From NCBI RefSeq assembly GCF_019037185.1, contig NZ_JAHHXM010000019.1, positions 1 to 60,610 of the forward strand: a stretch of 60,610 bases of DNA, read 5' to 3'. Positions 37,523 through 45,849 of the stretch are shown in pieces. The stretch's first letter is position 1, and each line of letters starts with the position of its first letter. The position numbers and the translations under genes are program-made. The notes beneath the pieces were generated by a model that made no database searches, was not told the DNA's origin, and worked only from the letters and a program-made list of their open reading frames with translations. This DNA is from Oceanobacillus caeni (lineage in GTDB: Bacteria; Bacillota; Bacilli; Bacillales; Amphibacillaceae).

Positions 37523-37708
37523 TTAACTAAGCACATCACTCATAACACAGCCTGCAAGCGAATTTGAAATATCAATATGACGGAATAACCAATTAATTAT
37601 CTTCGGTTCAAAGCTAAATTCTTCAACAAATACTTTTCCTTGGATAAATAATATGGCAATTTCAGCCGTTATGGTTATCCGTGTATCAGGAAACTGAAAA
37701 GTCATCAC
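37523..37708 (-). CDS. Hypothetical protein (61 aa)
   Basis: Not recognised. No signal peptide and no clear ribosome site; kept only because it is co-directional with its neighbours and of similar spacing. It could be spurious. Confidence 0.3.
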   Translation of the reverse strand: MMTFQFPDTRITITAEIAILFIQGKVFVEEFSFEPKIINWLFRHIDISNSLAGCVMSDVLS

Positions 37709-37741
37709 TGTATGTCGACTTTGATAATTATTTATGTCTGT

Positions 37742-37996
37742 TTAAGAGTCCTCGAAATAAGTGGCTATGTTATCGTCTTCAGTGATCTCGACAAGCTTTT
37801 TATAAAAGTCCTTGATATTTTCTTTAAAGATTCCTTCTTTTAATTTCCCCTTTACAGTAAAGTCAGTCAAAGTTGCAGTATATTGTTCTAGGTCGAGTCG
37901 TTCATTTATATATTGTTCCCAATGAACTTGATCTAGTGGGTTAGTAAATTTTGCTTCGAATTTATTTACAATACCGAGAATGTAGAATGCTCCCAA
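37742..37996 (-). CDS. Hypothetical protein (84 aa)
   Basis: Not recognised. Soluble and acidic (LDQVHWEQYINERLDLEQYT, FKENIKDFYKKLVEITEDDN). The start is a TTG with GAGGAGGG upstream, a strong ribosome site. It is the first gene of the small minus-strand run and probably its promoter-proximal member. Confidence 0.5.
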   Translation of the reverse strand: MGAFYILGIVNKFEAKFTNPLDQVHWEQYINERLDLEQYTATLTDFTVKGKLKEGIFKENIKDFYKKLVEITEDDNIATYFEDS

Positions 37997-38398
37997 TTGT
38001 GTCCCTCCTCAATAAATGAATTTCCCATTGCACTATATCGGCCCTTGCTTTACTAGTTAATGCTATTATAACGATTACCTCGGAAAATTTATATACCTTT
38101 TCTGCAACAGGTCGATTCGTAGTCATAACAGGTCAGATAGTGGTCATAAATCGTCATTTTGAGGAAGTGAAAAATTACTCATCTTGCTATAGCGGTTGGA
38201 ATGTATTATTTAAACGTGGTAAAAAGTAATTAACTCCTCTTGAAATTGCACATTATCGCATTAATTCGTAACCTCTTCAATTGCAAAACATCATGGCAAT
38301 TTGTATTGGAACGAGTTAGTTACACTTGCTATTACTGATTTCATTTAGTGTGGTTGAACGAAGTATAAGCGCTAGATAGGAAAGGATAAAGTGATTTT
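37997..38398. other. Intergenic region, no gene seen
   Basis: About 400 AT-rich bases holding the presumed divergent promoters for the small-gene run and for the degenerate gene that follows. A repeated AACAGGTC (in ACAGGTCGATTCG and ACAGGTCAGATAG, near 38106-38130) is the only structure noted. Confidence 0.4.
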
Positions 38399-38858
38399 AT
38401 GACAGATAGTGAGAGGAAATTTGGATGGGTGGATGACTGGGCGAAGATGACGGGTGAACGTGCAAGGATCGATGCGAAAGTACATAAGACTGCTATTGTA
38501 TATAACACGAAGATGAGTAAGGTAAAGGAGTTTTACGATGGTACAATCCAAAGAATGGATTCAGGAGAAAGCAAGGGTGGAATAATGCGAGAGAAGGAAC
38601 GGATAAATAGAATTATGTTCTCTTACAAAGAATTTGGGAGCAGCAATCTGATATGCGATTTAACAAATTGATTTCTAACCTGCAGCATATGTATTCTCTT
38701 CCCAAAACGAAGGATATGGTCAAAGAATGGTGATAGAAAAAGGACCATTTGGGGAAGAAGTAAAATCTTCTTATTTGGACTTTTTCTACTTGGAGGATGA
38801 CAAGTGGGTAGAATTCCTGCAAAGGATGGCTGATGGTCAGGAAAAGGACTATAAATAG
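38399..38858 (+). pseudogene. Degenerate gene split over three frames
   Basis: An opening frame (38399-38671) starts MTDSERKFGWVDDWAKMTGE. At about 38608 a second frame carries protein-like sequence (LLQRIWEQQSDMRFNKLISN) to 38733, and a third frame continues (KSSYLDFFYLEDDKWVEFLQ) to a stop at 38858. Each piece looks natural but none continues alone, so one gene with at least two frameshifts is the simplest reading. The LxxIWExxxDxRFxxLIxN and FYxEDD patterns recall a small conserved family whose name I cannot give. Confidence 0.5.
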
Positions 38859-38993
38859 TCTTTAACCTATTTTTTCTTGCCACGGCAGATTAAGGAACTG
38901 CAATAGGTAGAAGAAAGATAATGACTAAATTGAAGACGAAATGAATTGGAGTAATCCAGTACAGATAAAAGTAAATGGAATTTACGAATAAAG

Positions 38994-39028
38994 AAAACGG
39001 AAATGCCTTTTATGACATCTCCGTTTTC
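38994..39028. terminator. Terminator-like hairpin
   Basis: AAAACGGAAATG/CATCTCCGTTTT with one mismatch. It follows the degenerate gene. Nothing else was recognised in 38859-39206. Confidence 0.6.
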
Positions 39029-39206
39029 TAGACCTACAAATTGCACTAACACCAGAAATATTCATCGTAGCGTTAATCAATCTTGTAGTATTAATAGACA
39101 TATTTAGTATATGTCACCAGACCATGATTAAGCAACCAGATAAATCCAATAGACTAAAATAAAAGTGTGGATCATCTACAACAACTTATACAAAGATATT
39201 TCCCCT

Positions 39207-39569
39207 CTAGTCTTTAGCAAATGGCAGCAACAGCGTATATAGCCCTTTCTTCTGTTCGAGCGATAACGACGAAATCATTTTATTTAATTTAGCATCAAGT
39301 TCTTCTTCTGTATTTGCATCATCTTCTTCACTTAATTCGATATTTTGTAGTTTGCTTTCCCCTTCAAGTGCATACAGAAAATCACCCATCGATATATTAA
39401 GTGCCTTACATATTTTTTCTAATAAGGAGAAGGTGATCTCTTGATTGCCGCTTTCTATTCGTGATAAAGAAGGTTGAGAAAGACCGATTTGTTTTGCAAA
39501 ATCAACCATTGTTAATTTACTTTCTCTTCTTAACCTACGTATCAACTTACCAGCCTGTAAATCGTCCAT
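39207..39569 (-). CDS. XRE-family transcriptional regulator
   Basis: About 120 residues. The N-terminal helix-turn-helix (GKLIRRLRRESKLTMVDFAK, IGLSQPSLSRIESGNQEI, KICKALNISMGDFL) is of the Cro/SinR kind. An acidic linker (SEEDDANTEEELDAKL) and a short C-terminal helix follow. The start at 39569 has GAAGGGAA upstream; an in-frame ATG six codons earlier is less favoured. It is divergent from a three-gene unit of unknown proteins and separated from it by a tandem 17-bp repeat that is probably its operator. Confidence 0.88.
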   Translation of the reverse strand: MDDLQAGKLIRRLRRESKLTMVDFAKQIGLSQPSLSRIESGNQEITFSLLEKICKALNISMGDFLYALEGESKLQNIELSEEDDANTEEELDAKLNKMISSLSLEQKKGLYTLLLPFAKD

Positions 39570-39642
39570 TTTAATTTCCCTTCTCATTCTATTTCCTTTA
39601 TCGTATTATTTTCTAGTTTTACAATCAATAGATATCATGTTA

Positions 39643-39676
39643 TATTCATAATATAAATATATTCATAATATGAATA
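39643..39676. promoter_or_regulatory. Tandem 17-bp operator of the XRE regulator
   Basis: TATTCATAATATAAATA followed at once by TATTCATAATATGAATA. The second copy is nearly a perfect palindrome; the first differs by one base. It lies between divergent promoters, the usual position of a Cro/XRE operator. Confidence 0.7.
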
Positions 39677-39691
39677 AAAGGGTGATTTTAG

Positions 39692-39982
39692 ATGATTGAT
39701 GGTTTCCCAAGATTGGTTAATCAACTGATTGAAAGTCGTTTGGAGGATATCATTACTAGTGAAGAATATGAGATGTTTATGGAAGGGATTTATAAGGATT
39801 TGGAACAGAAGCTATCGTCAAGCATTAAAGATCTTGATGAAGAGGCAAAGAATAATCTTATTGAAGATCTTAAATCAAATATTTTTCAACAGGTATTCCA
39901 GAAAAGTAAGTTGACCTACCGTGTGGCGTTTAAAGATGCACTTTCATTTTTTGTTGATACATTATTAATACCTAAAAGATAA
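39692..39982 (+). CDS. Hypothetical helical protein (96 aa)
   Basis: Not recognised. Largely helical and acidic (LVNQLIESRLEDIITSEEY, LEQKLSSSIKDLDEEAKNNL), no membrane segment. AAAGGGTG ribosome site. First of three co-directional genes downstream of the XRE operator, so it is probably controlled by that regulator. Confidence 0.6.
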   Translation: MIDGFPRLVNQLIESRLEDIITSEEYEMFMEGIYKDLEQKLSSSIKDLDEEAKNNLIEDLKSNIFQQVFQKSKLTYRVAFKDALSFFVDTLLIPKR

Positions 39983-39999
39983 AGGAGTTGTTGCGAATT

Positions 40000-40305
40000 A
40001 TGTCTTCAATGAATCTCTTCAAAGGAAAATTGGTTATAGATATTGTAGCAGCTGTAAAAACTAGCGATGAAAAAACTATGACAGATGAAGCCCATGAAGG
40101 ATTTACGCCTGAACTAACGAATGAAATCATGGCTCTCTTGGGTGCAAAAGGTTATATCTGTCAAACGTTTGGAGTTACATTAGAAAATAAAGGTGTAGCA
40201 TATGATGTTGAGTTGGAACTAATTGAAAAGGAAAAGCAGGAATCTTCTAGAAGAGCTGAATCAGTTTATAATAAGGCAAATCGTATAACTATTAAATTAG
40301 ACTAA
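40000..40305 (+). CDS. Hypothetical protein (101 aa)
   Basis: Not recognised. Contains NLFKGKLVIDIVAAVKTSDE, ELTNEIMALLGAKGYI and ESVYNKANRITIKLD at the C-terminus. I prefer the ATG at 40000 with AAAGGAG twelve bases upstream over TTG codons that touch the ribosome site. It is 17 bases after the previous gene. Confidence 0.55.
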   Translation: MSSMNLFKGKLVIDIVAAVKTSDEKTMTDEAHEGFTPELTNEIMALLGAKGYICQTFGVTLENKGVAYDVELELIEKEKQESSRRAESVYNKANRITIKLD

Positions 40306-40323
40306 GGGGATATCAAGACAGTA

Positions 40324-40746
40324 ATGGTTAAAAGCACAAGTTTATCAGAAATACCAAAAGCTTTATTTGAAGATAGGGAAGTAAGCATTAATCGTGGTGA
40401 ATACATTATTCGTTACATGATTGATGATGGTAAAGAAGTTCCGGCTATGTTGATTAAACAATATGGATATTATGCAGTACCCCAAAGTATCATGGTGGAA
40501 ATAAGAAGAGGAACAATGCCCTTAGCAGATTTGACATTCCTATTTGCTTGTTACTATGTTGCTTCTACAAGTAATCGCAAAAGTATTCGAATGGATGAAG
40601 TTTTCGAATGTATAACGGGGAATTGGGATGAGATCCGAACTCGTAACACTGCCCAGCGATTTAGTTTAACTTTATCTAATATGGACAGATACAAAAGATG
40701 GATAAAAAAGCATGATCATTATATAAAATACTTTGTAAAGTATTAA
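40324..40746 (+). CDS. Hypothetical protein (140 aa)
   Basis: Not recognised. Soluble and basic at the C-terminus (MDRYKRWIKKHDHYIKYFVK). Third gene of the unit behind the XRE operator; the terminator at 40749-40783 follows. Confidence 0.55.
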   Translation: MVKSTSLSEIPKALFEDREVSINRGEYIIRYMIDDGKEVPAMLIKQYGYYAVPQSIMVEIRRGTMPLADLTFLFACYYVASTSNRKSIRMDEVFECITGNWDEIRTRNTAQRFSLTLSNMDRYKRWIKKHDHYIKYFVKY

Positions 40747-40748
40747 TT

Positions 40749-40783
40749 AAAAAGAAGTATCCAAAAGGGGAACTTCTTTTTTT
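40749..40783 (+). terminator. Terminator of the three-gene unit
   Basis: AAAAGAAGT/ACTTCTTTT stem followed by a T-run. Confidence 0.8.
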
Positions 40784-40851
40784 GATAATTATTGTTAATT
40801 ACAAGACCAGTTGAACGCACGCACATAGTAGTTAGAAAGGAATTTTATCTA

Positions 40852-41067
40852 ATGAGAAGGGTATTAGTGAACAAGGTTCGTTGTAAAAAGTGTGACGATA
40901 TTATTGAATCAATACATAGTCATGATTTTAAACGATGTAAATGTGGATCTATATTTTTAGATGGAGGCAAGGATTATCAGCGGTATGGTTGGGGGACGAA
41001 TCAGCCTAACAGTGTAAAACTGGAGGATTTCATCGATTTTAGTTATTCAGTTTATGAAGAAGATTGA
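40852..41067 (+). CDS. Small zinc-ribbon-like protein (DUF7695 type)
   Basis: 71 residues. Two Cys pairs (VRCKKCDDIIES and FKRCKCGSIFLDGG) with intervening His fit a small zinc ribbon; the pattern NKVRCKxCxDIIES-HDFKxCxCGxIxxDGG matches a family I recall as DUF7695. AAAGGAA lies nine bases ahead of the ATG. It is a single gene; role unknown. Confidence 0.7.
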   Translation: MRRVLVNKVRCKKCDDIIESIHSHDFKRCKCGSIFLDGGKDYQRYGWGTNQPNSVKLEDFIDFSYSVYEED

Positions 41068-41189
41068 AGATAGACTTCTTGACGTAAATGAACAAGGGGA
41101 TTTACTATTGCTAGAAAAGTGTGCTTATAGTAATAACAACGGGCTTCTAACTTGTTTATAATAACTAATTCGATATATGAGTATAAATA

Positions 41190-41238
41190 AAAAATAAGCA
41201 GTTCAATTCATTCGCGTGTAAATTGAACTGTTTATTTT
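41190..41238 (+). terminator. Terminator in the 41.1-41.5 kb gap
   Basis: CAGTTCAATT/AATTGAACTG with flanking A and T runs. Nothing else was recognised in 41068-41482. Confidence 0.8.
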
Positions 41239-41482
41239 TATTGAAAATCAATGTTGTTTTATGATCAAAGTAACTTATATAACATATCACTAATTGAATT
41301 TGCAATTTGAGATATTAGCATATATTCATTGCCATAGTTTATTCAAGAAAATTTATATTAAAATAATTTGTTAAGTTCTATCAGAGGTAGATGGAAATTT
41401 TTAGTCACATCAAAACTAACTTGTGGTTCATTAAACAGAAGAGATGGGTATCCTACTTACGATGGTAGGGGGCAGACACAAT

Positions 41483-41941
41483 TTAGTTTCGTGCAAGGCC
41501 TCTTTCAAATGCCGCTAGATGATTTATAGAAGCATTGCGCAGTTGGGTAAAGACTAATCGAACATCATTTGGAATATTAAGGACTAAAAATTTTTCATAC
41601 ATCGAAATATTGTCTATCTCACCTTGTACACAAGCAGCGTATGCTGCTTTAATGTTTTCCGGAGTAGTAATGAATGTGTACGATATATCTTCAGGTAGAG
41701 GAATCTGATAGCGATAAAAAAGGGGTAATAGTGCATTGATATGTCTTAATTCAGCATCCCTTATTTGCGCAAATGGACGAATATATCCAAAGATTTCCAA
41801 AATATTATTGTATCTTGCTTGAGCTAAATACTCGTCTTGGAGGGCATAAGTCAACATTTGAGGCAAGGTTAATGTGGAGGCATTTAATGCCCCAGTTGCA
41901 CCGAAATTATCAATTTGTCGTAATCGATTAGAATAATACAA
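41483..41941 (-). CDS. Ferritin-like domain protein (DUF2202 type)
   Basis: 152 residues with four helices carrying Glu/His pairs: LQDEYLAQARYNNILEIFG, QIRDAELRHINALLPLFYRY, CVQGEIDNISMYEKFL and QLRNASINHLAAFERGLARN. The spacing fits a di-iron ferritin-like bundle. Start is TTG with GGGAGGAG upstream. A single gene, divergent from the cupin gene. Confidence 0.8.
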   Translation of the reverse strand: MYYSNRLRQIDNFGATGALNASTLTLPQMLTYALQDEYLAQARYNNILEIFGYIRPFAQIRDAELRHINALLPLFYRYQIPLPEDISYTFITTPENIKAAYAACVQGEIDNISMYEKFLVLNIPNDVRLVFTQLRNASINHLAAFERGLARN

Positions 41942-42164
41942 ATAGTTCTCCTCCCAGTATCTAAATTTTATTTATCTTATGCTATATGTTGGGTTGTTGT
42001 TCGATTTACAACACTGGGAAACAGGAAGCCATTATTTTTGTTTGCCCCTTTAATGAATAATATTAAAAAACTGCAGATAAACTTCTATAAACGTCAATAT
42101 ACAAAAGTACATTTATTAAGAATGATACATAGGATACATATGACAATAATGGAGGAGTGAGAAG

Positions 42165-42974
42165 ATGTATTATTCACCATATATGTATCCAAATTACTAT
42201 GTAAGTGTTCCAATGCACCATGTTCGCCAACAGCCTATATATTGGGGTTACCCACAAGAAACAAATATGGGGAGCATGTATCAACCAACGCAAATAGAAG
42301 ATAGAGCAAAAAATATGGCATTTAAAGATCAAGGGAAACAGCCATTCGTAATAAATATAGAGGAAGCTGCGGAAAGGAATCGAAACTTTCGCACGGCAAT
42401 ATGGACCGGAAATCATTTACAGGTTACATTGATGAGTATTGGTGTTGGAGAAGACATTGGTTTGGAAGTCCATCCAGATGTAGATCAATTTCTACGTATT
42501 GAAGAAGGTCAGGGGCTTGTTCAAATGGGTGACACCGAAAATAATTTGAACTATGAAAGAAGGGTTTCTGAAGATTATGCTATCATGGTTCCTACTGGTA
42601 AATGGCATAATTTAACAAACACTGGAAATAAGCCATTAAAGTTATATACCATTTATGCACCTCCAGAACATCCATTTGGAACGATTCACCAAACGAAAGC
42701 AGATGCAATGGCTGCGGAAGAAGGCGGTAATTCGGCCAATCCAACTTATTTCGGTAGAACTCCAGATGAATGGGTACAGTATACAGAGTTTTTAGTGAAA
42801 GAAGGATTAGAAGACGTTAAGAGAGGAATAAATGCTACACATATCCTTCAAGAGTTTATTCTCATGGGAGTTCTCGTTGGAAAAGGCTATTCTCCTAAAA
42901 GAGCATATGAGACTGTAGAAGAATGGGAACGTACGGGAGAATCAAAACTTCTTCCGCAAAGTAAAAATATGTAG
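42165..42974 (+). CDS. Cupin-domain protein with Tyr/Pro/Met-rich N-terminus
   Basis: 269 residues. The first 40 residues are rich in Tyr, Pro and Met (MYYSPYMYPNYYVSVPMHHV), as in spore-coat-like proteins. A cupin follows: GLEVHPDVDQFLRIEEGQG (metal-binding His and Glu) and MVPTGKWHNLTNTG (second His). The C-terminal part has a small helical domain. B. subtilis YrkC is a cupin next to the yrk sulfur genes and could be a counterpart. GGAGGAG ribosome site. Confidence 0.78.
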   Translation: MYYSPYMYPNYYVSVPMHHVRQQPIYWGYPQETNMGSMYQPTQIEDRAKNMAFKDQGKQPFVINIEEAAERNRNFRTAIWTGNHLQVTLMSIGVGEDIGLEVHPDVDQFLRIEEGQGLVQMGDTENNLNYERRVSEDYAIMVPTGKWHNLTNTGNKPLKLYTIYAPPEHPFGTIHQTKADAMAAEEGGNSANPTYFGRTPDEWVQYTEFLVKEGLEDVKRGINATHILQEFILMGVLVGKGYSPKRAYETVEEWERTGESKLLPQSKNM

Positions 42975-42992
42975 GGATAGTCTAGTATTAAA

Positions 42993-43026
42993 TGGGGTTT
43001 GTCATTTTGACAAAACTCCTTTTTTT
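42993..43026 (+). terminator. Terminator after the cupin gene
   Basis: Near-perfect stem GGGGTTTGTCA/TGACAAAACTCC followed by TTTTTTT. Confidence 0.85.
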
Positions 43027-43117
43027 ATTTTTATGAAATGTTAAATGTAACTTTCATCAAATTTTCACATTGGAAGGGTAAGGTACATTAGACGGAGTTT
43101 GAAAGTGAGGAAATACG

Positions 43118-43765
43118 ATGGCTATAGCAAGTAAGTTAACAGCAATTGGTATAATTGCTCTAAGTTTCGCAGTAGGCTTTCTATCCTTCTATCTGTTAAG
43201 TGACTTAACTAGAGAGCAAAAGAAATTACAGGTAGAGGAAATAATATCGCAATTATTCAATTTTGTAATCTTTATTTGGATTGGGAAAATCTTAATAAAC
43301 CTTTCCACTTTTATATCGGATCCTTTATCCATTTTGGCTTATCCGAGTGACTCAAAATCATTTTATTTTGCTATTGTATCAATAGCATTAATGCTTCTAT
43401 ATAAATCGAAACAAAAAAACATGCAAGTAATTCCCTTATTGGATTCTTTTGTCCATCTATTTCTTATTAGTTCGTTTGTATATGAGTTTATTCAATTCGT
43501 TGTAGTGGATAATTTCTATGCATTGGGATATTTAATTTTATTATCCATTTTAATCGCTATATTCTTTTTGTTACGGGAGCGTTTTACTACTTTGAAGATG
43601 TTGACGGTCATTGTTATAGTTTGGTCGATTGGTATGCTTATTTTAGGATTTGTTCAGCCTTTTGTGACGGTCTTTGGTTATATCATGGCACCATGGTTTG
43701 TTGGATTGTTTTTAGTAATGAGCGTCGGTATTTTAACTTATAAAATAAGAAGGGGGGCTACATAA
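43118..43765 (+). CDS. Seven-helix membrane protein of unknown function
   Basis: 215 residues, about seven hydrophobic helices (GIIALSFAVGFLSFYLL, LFNFVIFIWIGKILINLSTF, YFAIVSIALMLLYK, LILLSILIAIFFLL, LTVIVIVWSIGMLILGF, APWFVGLFLVMSVGIL). No charged or Cys residues suggest a catalytic site. Its stop overlaps the start of the CcdA-like gene (TAATG), so it is translated with CcdA, the TlpA-like protein and the two-component system. It may assist thiol transport; the family is not recognised. Confidence 0.7.
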   Translation: MAIASKLTAIGIIALSFAVGFLSFYLLSDLTREQKKLQVEEIISQLFNFVIFIWIGKILINLSTFISDPLSILAYPSDSKSFYFAIVSIALMLLYKSKQKNMQVIPLLDSFVHLFLISSFVYEFIQFVVVDNFYALGYLILLSILIAIFFLLRERFTTLKMLTVIVIVWSIGMLILGFVQPFVTVFGYIMAPWFVGLFLVMSVGILTYKIRRGAT

Positions 43766-44523
43766 TGGGTATTATTGAGACTGATACGATGCTACTGGTA
43801 GGAATGCTATTAGCAATAGGAGCTGGTGCTTTATCATTTTTATCGCCATGTGTTTTGCCAATTTTCCCAGCCTATATGTCGTATATAACGGGCATTAGTG
43901 TAAAGGAATTACAAGGTAATAAGAATAGAAAAATAGTTCGCCAGTTATTCGCTCATTCGTTCTTCTTCCTTTTAGCAGTTTCCCTAGTATTCCTTAGTTT
44001 AGGTGCCAGTGCTTCGTTTTTAGGACAATGGGCGCAAAAACTCTTGGTTGGTGATTCTGGACTACTCATTCAGCGGATAGCAGGAGTTTTTATTATTATA
44101 ATGGGGTTATTTATAGCGGGTTGGATCCAAATACCGTCTCTAATGAAGGAACGGCGGTTTCATTATACGAAAAAACCAGCTGGATATGTTGGGACATTCT
44201 TTATTGGGCTTGGGTTTGCTGCTGGATGGACACCTTGCATCGGACCAATTTTCGGTTCCATTCTACTCTTAGCTGCTAGTAATCCCGGTCAAGGAATGTT
44301 TTATACGATTATGTATGTATTTGGATTTGCATTACCATTTCTGGTCTTAACATTCTTTATTGGGAAAACGAAATGGATAGTACGGCATAGCAACATCATA
44401 ATGAAGATAGGTGCCATCATGATGATTTTGATGGGATTCGTTCTATTCTTCGGATTAATGCCACGTATTTCAGGATTCTTACTAGATTTAGTACAAGATA
44501 CTTGGTTATCAAGATTAGGGTAA
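43765..44523 (+). CDS. CcdA-type thiol-reducing membrane protein (second copy)
   Basis: 252 residues, six helices, paired active-site Cys in FLSPCVLPIFPAYMSYITG and AAGWTPCIGPIFGS. Related to the CcdA at 14478-15182 but from another locus. It passes electrons to the TlpA-like protein encoded 18 bases downstream. TAATG overlap with the upstream membrane protein. Confidence 0.9.
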   Translation: MGIIETDTMLLVGMLLAIGAGALSFLSPCVLPIFPAYMSYITGISVKELQGNKNRKIVRQLFAHSFFFLLAVSLVFLSLGASASFLGQWAQKLLVGDSGLLIQRIAGVFIIIMGLFIAGWIQIPSLMKERRFHYTKKPAGYVGTFFIGLGFAAGWTPCIGPIFGSILLLAASNPGQGMFYTIMYVFGFALPFLVLTFFIGKTKWIVRHSNIIMKIGAIMMILMGFVLFFGLMPRISGFLLDLVQDTWLSRLG

Positions 44524-44541
44524 ACTTAGGAGGTGTTTGTG

Positions 44542-45135
44542 ATGAAAAAATGGATTCTTTTAGTTGTAGTGATAGGTATGGTAGGCTGGGCAGTCTATGA
44601 TTTCCTCGACTCAAACAAAAAGTCTGCGGTCCATTTTGAAAATGTAGAGGAGCTACAAGAAGTAGAGGCTGAAGCTACAGATGAAGGAGTAGAAGAAAAT
44701 CAGAAGCCTGTTATTGGTTTGGAAGTTGGGAACAAGGCACCAGATTTTCAACTAGATACGTTAAGTGGGGACAGTGTAAAATTATCGGACTTTCGTGGAC
44801 ACCGTGTAATGATTAATTTTTGGGCAACATGGTGTCCACCATGTCGAGCAGAAATGCCTGATATGGAAAAGTTCCATCAAGATAAGGATATTGTTATTTT
44901 AGCAGTTAATCTAACCAATTCGGAATCTAGTGTAGAAGATATAGAGAACTTTGCTGACGAATATAAACTAACTTTTCCAGTTTTAATGGATTCCAATTTA
45001 GACGTAGCAAATCTCTATGCAATCCAACCAATTCCAACTACTTATATGGTTGATTCCAACGGATTGATTAGTTACAAGGCATATGGTGCAATGAATTACG
45101 ATTTGATGGTGCAGGAATTTGAGAAGATGGAGTAA
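44542..45135 (+). CDS. TlpA/ResA-like membrane-anchored thioredoxin (second copy)
   Basis: About 197 residues: N-terminal anchor (WILLVVVIGMVGWAVYDFL), acidic linker, thioredoxin fold with WATWCPPCRAEMP and YAIQPIPTTYMVDSNG. The active-site dipeptide is PP here and KP in the copy at 15216. The ATG at 44542 has AGGAGGT upstream. Part of the operon CcdA-TlpA-regulator-kinase. Confidence 0.88.
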   Translation: MKKWILLVVVIGMVGWAVYDFLDSNKKSAVHFENVEELQEVEAEATDEGVEENQKPVIGLEVGNKAPDFQLDTLSGDSVKLSDFRGHRVMINFWATWCPPCRAEMPDMEKFHQDKDIVILAVNLTNSESSVEDIENFADEYKLTFPVLMDSNLDVANLYAIQPIPTTYMVDSNGLISYKAYGAMNYDLMVQEFEKME

Positions 45136-45165
45136 ATTACATATGATGGGCAAAGAGGTGAGAGA

Positions 45166-45849
45166 ATGAAACAAACCATATTAGTTGTTGAAGACGATAA
45201 AATGATACGTGATTTAATCAGCATTTATTTGAAAAAATCAGGCTATGATGTTGTGGAGGCTGTAGATGGAGAGGAAGCAAAGGAAGTATTTCTATCGAAA
45301 CATCCTTGTCTTATCATACTAGATCTAATGCTCCCTAAACTTAGTGGAGAAGAATTTTGTACGTGGGTTCGGGAACAAGAGAGAAATGAAGTATCGATCA
45401 TTATGCTATCTGCTAAATCACGTATAGAGGATAAAATTAATGGGTTAAAGATTGGGGCAGATGATTATATAGTGAAACCATTTGAACCAGAGGAACTTCT
45501 AGCTCATATTGAAGCTGTACTACGGCGAACAGGGCAATTTTGCCAGAAGATTACTTATGATGGATTATGTATTAAACCTCGAAAAGGGGAAGTTTTACTT
45601 TTGGATCAAGAAGTAAAACTAACGAAGCATGAGTTCAATCTATTATATTATTTTATGGAGAATCCGAATACGGTTATCTCTAGAGAAAGCCTTTTGAATC
45701 AACTATATCCTTATGCGGACAAATTAATACTAGACCGGACAATAGATGCACATATAAAGAAACTAAGGAAAAAAATCGAAGAAAATCCAGCTGTACCTAA
45801 ACGAATTATTACGGTCCGAGGAATGGGGTATAAATTTGTTACGGAATAA
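45166..45849 (+). CDS. OmpR-family response regulator (second system)
   Basis: 227 residues: receiver domain with VVEDDKM, Asp in LIILDLMLPKLSGEEF and the VKPF lysine; winged-helix domain LTKHEFNLLYYFMENPNTVI, DRTIDAHIKKLRKKIEENP, VRGMGYKFV. It follows the TlpA-like gene by about 30 bases and overlaps the kinase gene by 14 bases. Its place suggests thiol or sulfur stress as input; this is inference. Confidence 0.92.
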   Translation: MKQTILVVEDDKMIRDLISIYLKKSGYDVVEAVDGEEAKEVFLSKHPCLIILDLMLPKLSGEEFCTWVREQERNEVSIIMLSAKSRIEDKINGLKIGADDYIVKPFEPEELLAHIEAVLRRTGQFCQKITYDGLCIKPRKGEVLLLDQEVKLTKHEFNLLYYFMENPNTVISRESLLNQLYPYADKLILDRTIDAHIKKLRKKIEENPAVPKRIITVRGMGYKFVTE

